NCBI GenBank assembly: GCA_016758965.1
Contig: JAEPRB010000121.1
Coordinates: 1-64,000 of the forward strand
Source of the DNA: Circinella minor
Lineage: Eukaryota; Mucoromycota; Mucoromycetes; Mucorales; Lichtheimiaceae
Direction of reading: 5' to 3'
DNA length: 64,000 nt
Shown: positions 58,734 through 64,000 of the stretch, in pieces
How the letters are laid out: each line of letters starts with the position of its first letter
Numbering within the stretch: the first letter of the stretch is position 1
Notes under the pieces: generated by a model
Seen by the model: the letters and a program-made list of their open reading frames with translations, nothing else
What the model was told of the DNA's origin: nothing
Databases searched by the model: none
Translations under genes and position numbers: made by a program

Positions 58734-59879
58734 TGGATATTGTTATGTGTTGTATTTTGTTGTTAAACAAAGAAAGAAAATTGGAGAGAGAAAGTTAAAA
58801 AGAAAGAAAACTTTTTTTATTAAAAAAAGCTCTGCTATTTAAATACTTGTTTCAAAAGAAAACACATGTCCGCTCTATTTCTGACAACAAAAGAAAACTT
58901 GCATGACGAAATGGTCCCCCGATTCATATGTACTAAGCTAGAAATGGCTTCAATACCACATTGCTCCGCCGCCAAGACTCAAAAGACAATCGACCAAAAC
59001 GCGTCTTTTTTTCTGTGCTTTTCTATTTTTAATATCATGCAGACAGCGTCAAAACTTTTTGGCATGTGGTTTCTCTCTTATCAATTTTTACTTCTCTCTC
59101 TCTTTGTGTGCGCCTTTCTATTTTTTCAATTGAAGTAATAAAGACCATATACTTAAAAACACTAATTAAATAAACAAGTAGACTAACTAAGCGATTCCAT
59201 ATCAATGATAATTTTAATTCGTTTTCTTTCTTTTTTATTCCCTTCTGATGATTTGATTGACATAGGGAGTGAGTAAACTTTTTTTTTTTATGAACTGACC
59301 TAGAACCTTTTAGAAATTTTTTGGGAGGAGGGAAGTATTCAGGTCATCACGTCGTACAATAGAAAGCGGGGTCATTCCCTCGGGATTTCCGCTTTCTCCT
59401 TGGCGGATCCAGGACGTATATATTTTTGCTACATGATGTATCACGCGGATCTTGCCTGGCTTTATTTTTTTTTTTTTTGCTATACGAACGGACATACCAA
59501 TTATTATTAACTATTCAGCTTAGTAGAACGAACAAAGTAAAATGTAATTTGGTTTCTTACATTGATTTGCGTTTAAAAAACAAGAATTTCTTAGTGCGAT
59601 CAAGCTCTTTTGCCGATCAATCAATTTTTTTTTAGCTCAATTAAAATTTTCATTGCCATTCCATTTTTTATGAACCAATGCAAATACCTTGATAATAATT
59701 AAAAAACAAGATACGATAATTAACACAAGTACACTTTTAAAAACTTCGAACTTGTATACGTAATATTCAAGGGTAGTTTTATATAGTATTTAAGTCATAA
59801 CATTTCACGTGAGTTGTTTTACCCAAACTGGTTTTGAAATACTTTTTGCATAAAAACCTAATATCCAAGTTAATCAACA
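58734..59879. other. Gene-poor region with GC-richer hairpin patch
   Basis: No supportable gene. 59320-59470 is noticeably GC-richer than its surroundings and contains a 9-bp hairpin (AGAAAGCGG at 59360 / CCGCTTTCT at 59388). The open stretch at 58866-59138 has no supporting features. Confidence 0.5.
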
Positions 59880-59880
59880 A

Positions 59881-61063
59881 TTATTATTATCCTTCGGGTG
59901 AATTTGTCAGAGAAGGACTAGACGATGTAGAATTTGAATGTTAGCTTAAAGATAACGAAGGAAGAGCAACTATAAAAGCGATATATCAAATCGTCAATAT
60001 CTCTGATATTTTCGAGTCGTCTGATGAAGAAGAGAATGAACTACTAGCTACAATCAGCGCGATGGAGGAGCTTGGCTTGGATGGAGTACCGCCGTCTAAA
60101 ATGATTTGGACATCGGTCAAGTATAAGCCTTCTCAAGTCGCTCAATTCATATCTTTGATGCAAAACAAAAATTACAAATTCTCGAAGGCTGCGAAAGAAA
60201 CTGGTATTGCGTATGATGCAGCTTATAAGTTTAATAAGCAATGGAAAGAAAATGAAGGAACAGTGTTACCCGATTATAAATTAGCATTAGAAGTTAAAAC
60301 AAAAAGGAACAATGTCAAGATCATAGACGAGCAATCAAAATTTATAGAGGATTACGTCGAGGCACACCCAACTTGCACCGTAAAAGATATCAGAGCAACT
60401 TTCTGCTAATTTTGGTGATCTATCGGTCAACGAATCTACTGTTTACCGCGCACATTACCAAAAAATTGGAGTTCACACTTACTCGTACCCGACTCGGGAC
60501 AGCAGTTCGCAACTCTGAGGATACAAAGGAACAAAGAAGGCAGTTTGTTGACTATTTTAACTACAACGACATCTATTTTTTTTTTTCAAAAAAAAGTGCA
60601 TTTTCATCGATGAAAGTGGACTCAAAAAGAATATAGTGCGTCCTGTTGGTTGGTCTAAAAAAAGAACACCTGCAGAAGTGGAAGTTCGACCAAAAGGTAC
60701 TAATTTGAGCATTCTAGGCTATATATCTGTTGATGGATTGATTACACTTTCTCAGCAAGTTCCAAAATTAAACGGTAGAAAAAAACAAAAGGTAGCTGGT
60801 ACCAAGAGGGGTTTACCATACGGAACCAATTCAAGCCACTGTTTACTGCTTATTGAAGAAATAGCAATATTACTGAATAAATTGGGGCTAAAAAATATGT
60901 ATATTGTGATAGATAATGCTGCGATTCGCAAGACGCCTTTAACAAAGAGCGAAATTATAGTTGGTCGTATCGAAGAAGCAGCAGAAAAAAATCACAAAAG
61001 AAAATTGTAGAGGGTGGGTCAGACATTTCCAGAAGTTTTTGGCAAAATGTTTGGATATGGTAA
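59881..61063 (+). pseudogene. Decayed Tc1/mariner-like transposase
   Basis: Open segments in shifting frames read as a Tc1/mariner (IS630-like) transposase. The N-terminal part carries a helix-turn-helix-like SKAAKETGIAYDAAYKFNKQW (about 60178-60242); then VNESTVYRAHYQKIGVHTYS; a first DDE motif FIDESG with GWSKK.TPAEVEV; and a second, MYIVIDNAAIRKTP. The region that should hold the third acidic residue is missing: sequence jumps from the second Asp to a C-terminal RIEEAAEKN...GWVRHFQKF. There is an in-frame TAG at about 59945, a stop at 60407-60409 and at least two frameshifts near 60510-60600. The element is dead. Terminal inverted repeats were not convincingly found. Confidence 0.8.
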
Positions 61064-61195
61064 ATTTGTAAATATTTTATTATTAATAAACTTGATATTT
61101 CATGACACATAAGCATTATAAATATTGTAAGCGTTTTATTTTATTTTTGATTTATGACCAAAGGTATTCGCATTTGTTTATAAATAAGGTGCTTT

Positions 61196-61557
61196 TCATG
61201 AGAATTCCTTTATGGATAACATATTCTTGATTTGTATGCTTCCGTAGTAACTATCATGTGAGCCTTCATAGATTTCCATATTTGGTATGTGCTTATTGAT
61301 CTTGCTGATTCCACAAAATAATCTTTCATTAATTGTTATTCCTTTCAGACTGTCTTGTATTTGGCACTCAAAAAAACTGTGTATATTGTTAGATTGACTC
61401 AACCAGTAATGCAAAGGTTCGAAAATTTTTTCCGCTGCTTGCCATGTAAACACTTGTAGTATTGGAACTTGACATAGAAAAATAATAGTGTCAGTATTGT
61501 GTAAATTAATAACAACTTGCGTGGAGGAGAACCCAAGTCCAAGGTGCTTTATGTATT
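61196..61557 (-). other. Unexplained open reading stretch
   Basis: About 120 codons open on the minus strand ending in a stop at 61196. Residue use is protein-like (for example INLHNTDTIIFLCQVPILQVF and WQAAEKIFEPLHYWL) and not low-complexity. There is no ATG near the 5' end, so it could be a last exon or a decayed gene. It overlaps the first copy of a tandem duplication. No homolog recognised. Confidence 0.25.
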
Positions 61558-61762
61558 ATAAATAACAATAAAATCCCAAGGGTTGGTATCAAGAGAGGTT
61601 CGGCTATTTGAAGAAGTTTACTGTCTCAAGCAAGCATCTCCTCATACAAAGAGAACCCAAGTCCATAAGGTGCTAATACGTTAGTGCTATAAATAATAAT
61701 AAATCCCAAGGGTTGATATCAAGAGAGGTTCGGCTATTCGAAGTAGTCTACTGACTCGAGCA
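61527..61762. repeat. Two-copy tandem duplication, about 120-bp unit
   Basis: Copy 1 at 61527-61650 and copy 2 at 61651-61762 both start GAGAACCCAAGTCCA and share AAATCCCAAGGGTTG and TATCAAGAGAGGTTCGGCTA, followed by GAAG.AGT.TACTG.CTC. The copies differ by several substitutions and small indels. Confidence 0.85.
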
Positions 61763-62351
61763 TATCTTGCATATTTTTTGTAGAATAGTAAGCCAAATGT
61801 AACACTTTCCTTGCGGCTCTTGTTTTCTGTTTCGGATATTGCGGTGCATGGCCCTGCTTGAAACTAACATCCATGAATTATTTAGTCTTGGGCGATGTCG
61901 TATTTCTAGCAAAAAACGAATACAGCGATACGATGATGTTCTTTTTTTACTGAAGAGTTGCTTAATAAACTGTCAATTGATTAACAACAATTATTACGAA
62001 ATAAAATTCCAGATACATGCGGCGAGTTTACAAAAAAAAAGTACAACATGTATGTGATAGACATTTTAACTTGTATTGATCGAAATACTGTGGCACCTAA
62101 ACAAACGAAATTATAATTATTAACCCTTGCTGCTCCTTTTCAAAAATGACAAATATCATTGTTGCCTCAAGTAAAAAAAAAATTACTCTGGGGAAATACA
62201 TAAATCAAGGCCTACTGGCGAGTTAAAAAAAATCCAATAGCGACTCCAAAGTAGTACGAGACTGAATTTTATGGTCAATGCATGATCAAAGACGTACCGC
62301 TACTTTCCTATTACGTAGTATTAAAAATAGCTCTATTTGTTTTGTAACATG

Positions 62352-62386
62352 TAGTAATAGTAGTAGTAGTAGTAGTAGTAGTAGTA
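62352..62386. repeat. (TAG)n microsatellite
   Basis: About eleven trinucleotide units, one interrupted, in non-coding DNA. Confidence 0.9.
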
Positions 62387-62771
62387 ATATTAGAAGTAGT
62401 AAACACAGTTAAGTAGTAGTACTATGAAATTGTATTATCGTTACACTTCTTAATTGTGTGGTCTAAATGTCCCTTAACATTTTCCCTATCTACTCATGTA
62501 GGGTTTTCATTTCCGCTACTTCCACTATCTTGTCTCGAGCAAATATGTTCATCAAGGATGCTGTGCTCAATTTGAGACGTTAAACAAAATAATCGAATTT
62601 AAACGTATGGTCTAAATAAACCTAGCTATAAAGAAAGATTATAACACGGTCTATTAACCAGAGAATCAAAATTCCCCAATTTTTTAAACTCCCTTAAAAG
62701 TACAGTGCTGACCTTCATCACGTCACGTCCCAACTTCTTTTATTCGTAATACATACATAACTCGATCGACA

Positions 62772-63229
62772 ATGTCTGCTGCACCTACACCAACACAAAA
62801 TAAGCCTCAGGAACAAAAGGATGAGAAGGCTCAAAAAGATATGCCACAATTAGGTGCATTGGAAGAAGACGACGAATTTGAAGAATTTGCTGCCGAAGGT
62901 AAACTGTTTTGACTTTGATCGATGACCAAAGTCTATTTTTCTATAATATGGGATCAAGAATAATGAATACTAATATTAACTTCATATATTTAGATTGGGG
63001 AGAAGCTGAAGAAGATAAAGATGACGCACATTACTGGGAAGATAATTGGGATGACGACGATGTTGAGGACGATTTCTCAAAACAATTACGGTAAATGATC
63101 TTGGTTTTTCTTTTGTACACAAGCACTATGTATGGCTTACGTGTCCTAACGAATTTGATTTTTTTTCTTTTTATATACAGAGCCGAACTTGAAAAAGTAT
63201 CCAAGCAACCTCAACCAATGGCCATGTAG
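62772..63229 (+). CDS. SEM1: 26S proteasome/TREX-2 subunit Sem1 (DSS1)
   Basis: Three exons (62772-62898, 62994-63090, 63181-63229) encode 90 aa. The protein is strongly acidic with the family's two Trp/acidic clusters: [15 protein letters not shown] and [21 protein letters not shown], ending in a short helix AELEKVSK. Dss1/Sem1 is an intrinsically disordered subunit of the 19S lid, TREX-2 mRNA export complex and, in many fungi and animals, a BRCA2 partner; the acidic blocks bind ubiquitin and Rpn3/Rpn7. Length matches the family (about 70-90 aa). The start is the first ATG after a short leader. Confidence 0.96.
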
Positions 63230-63696
63230 AAAAAAAAACTGACCTATTGTTCCCTTTCCATCCAAACACACACAAACACACACGTTAACAACAGACAACA
63301 ACATGTTTGCAACAAAATACCACATTTCCTCATCTTGTCGCGTTTTCTATAACAAAATACATAACATTTAGTCTCTTTCACTGCTTTGCTGATCCATTTT
63401 TAAACATTTCGTCATAAATACAGTGTATTGGTTCAAATGGATTGTTTTTTTATTATATTATTATAAATATGGCTTTTGCAAGTCTTTTGCTTTGGAATAC
63501 GATAATGGTGAAGAAACGGGGAAGAGATGTGATGGAGTATCATATTATACTTTTATCTATATAAATTTGAAACATTTATAAAATCTACCCAAATAATAGA
63601 CATACAGAGAATTGTTTTTTTTTTTCATTGAATGACATAATGCATAGTATGAATGAGAATTTTGTAAAATGAATTTTTATATTATTAACAACATTA
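63230..63696. other. Convergent 3' region SEM1 / ZNG1
   Basis: 467 bp; both 3' UTRs, AT-rich. No gene supported. Confidence 0.55.
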
Positions 63697-63999
63697 CTAA
63701 TAGACATTTTCTACTTGAACCCATTTTTTAAACGATTGGTCCAAACGTTTCTTATCCAAATTTTTTCCAATAAGTACGATCTTGCTTGTCTTGTCATTGA
63801 TATCCGTTTGTTCATGTGCAAAGCCTTCTTGGATGTCATACAAATCTTGTACACCCTGAATGATGAGACGTTTTCGATCACCCGATGTATCGTTGTTGTC
63901 TTTGGGTGGAAGGACTATACCCTTTAAGCGCAATACCACTACTTGTGATTGATCATCCTTATTTTCTTGTTCAGGTTCACCGGGAATTTCTTTCTCCCA
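63697..63999 (-). CDS. C-terminus of CobW/ZNG1-family zinc-chaperone GTPase (partial)
   Basis: Only the last about 100 codons lie in the window; the 5' part continues beyond its right edge. Seen: WEKEIPGEPEQ, VVVLRLKGIVLPPKD, KRLIIQGVQDLYDIQEGF, SKIVLIGKNLDKKRLDQSF. This is the CobW C-terminal domain (QGV..LYD, IGRNLD-like signature) of COG0523 GTPases such as yeast/human ZNG1, which deliver zinc to methionine aminopeptidase 1. The GTPase domain with the CxCC motif is outside the window, so subfamily assignment is provisional. Confidence 0.85.
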   Translation of the reverse strand, partial: WEKEIPGEPEQENKDDQSQVVVLRLKGIVLPPKDNNDTSGDRKRLIIQGVQDLYDIQEGFAHEQTDINDKTSKIVLIGKNLDKKRLDQSFKKWVQVENVY

Positions 64000-64000
64000 T

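Larger units (their letters stand above)
61064..62771. other. Gene-poor region with tandem duplication
   Basis: No firm gene. It contains a tandem duplication (61527-61762), an unexplained minus-strand open stretch (61196-61557) and a (TAG)n microsatellite (62352-62386). The last 150 bases serve as the SEM1 promoter. Confidence 0.5.

Noticed and set aside
58866..59138. 90-codon open frame upstream of the SUR7-like gene
   Set aside because: No domain or splice context, and it overlaps the likely promoter of the divergent gene; kept out for lack of support.

Overview
This window comes from a nuclear chromosome of an early-diverging filamentous fungus, most likely Mucoromycota (Mucorales-like). 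Evidence: many short GT-AG introns (about 45-150 nt) with TACTAAC-type branch points, AT-rich intergenic DNA with poly-T and microsatellites, fungal forms of CSF1, RPA2, RPL5, SEM1 and SUR7, a PARK7-type DJ-1, and a CHIP/STUB1 ubiquitin ligase that budding yeast lacks. All exon models were read by hand from splice signals, and every complete multi-exon model sums to a whole number of codons.

Layout. 1-922: non-coding, with a 22-bp periodic CGCCA array. 923-13748 (+): CSF1, a giant bridge-like lipid-transfer protein in 21 exons. 14004-18085 (+): RNA polymerase I subunit RPA2. 18364-19079 (-): small multi-pass membrane protein. 19787-24241 (-): NDP-kinase domain joined to a roughly 1040-residue disordered tail. 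24976-25257 (-): small single-TM protein. 25258-31291: 6-kb gene-poor island holding one putative small secreted protein and many TACGTA palindromes. 31292-32799 (-): RPL5, with a box C/D snoRNA (snR60/U80 type) in intron 2. 33532-34621 (+): DJ-1. 35479-37868 (+): coronin. 38107-39943 (-): CHIP/STUB1 in 12 exons. 40219-42802 (-): MFS transporter. 43352-47714 (-): gamma-glutamyltransferase-like Ntn hydrolase with a 1.48-kb DNA transposon inside one intron. 48607-51848 (+): epsin. 52394-52788 (+): RPB10. 53117-54616 (-): Ser/Asn-rich two-TM protein. 54617-57880: gene-poor. 57881-58733 (-): SUR7/PalI-like tetraspan. 58734-62771: gene-poor, with a decayed Tc1/mariner transposase, a tandem duplication and a GC-richer hairpin patch. 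62772-63229 (+): SEM1/DSS1. 63697-end (-): C-terminus of a CobW/ZNG1 GTPase.

The genes are ordinary housekeeping and membrane-traffic genes with no operon-like logic. Themes recur: RNA polymerase and ribosome biogenesis (RPA2, RPB10, RPL5 and its resident rRNA-methylation guide), endocytosis and cortical actin (epsin, coronin, SUR7-like), and proteostasis (CHIP, SEM1, DJ-1). RPL5/DJ-1 and GGT/epsin are divergent pairs sharing 0.7-0.9 kb upstream regions. Coronin/CHIP, RPB10/Ser-rich protein, RPA2/membrane protein and SEM1/ZNG1 are convergent.

The most unusual items are the intronic snR60-like snoRNA, the transposon lodged in a GGT intron that seems still spliceable, the helically phased CGCCA array, the NDK-tail fusion, and the DHA-like MFS protein lacking motif C.
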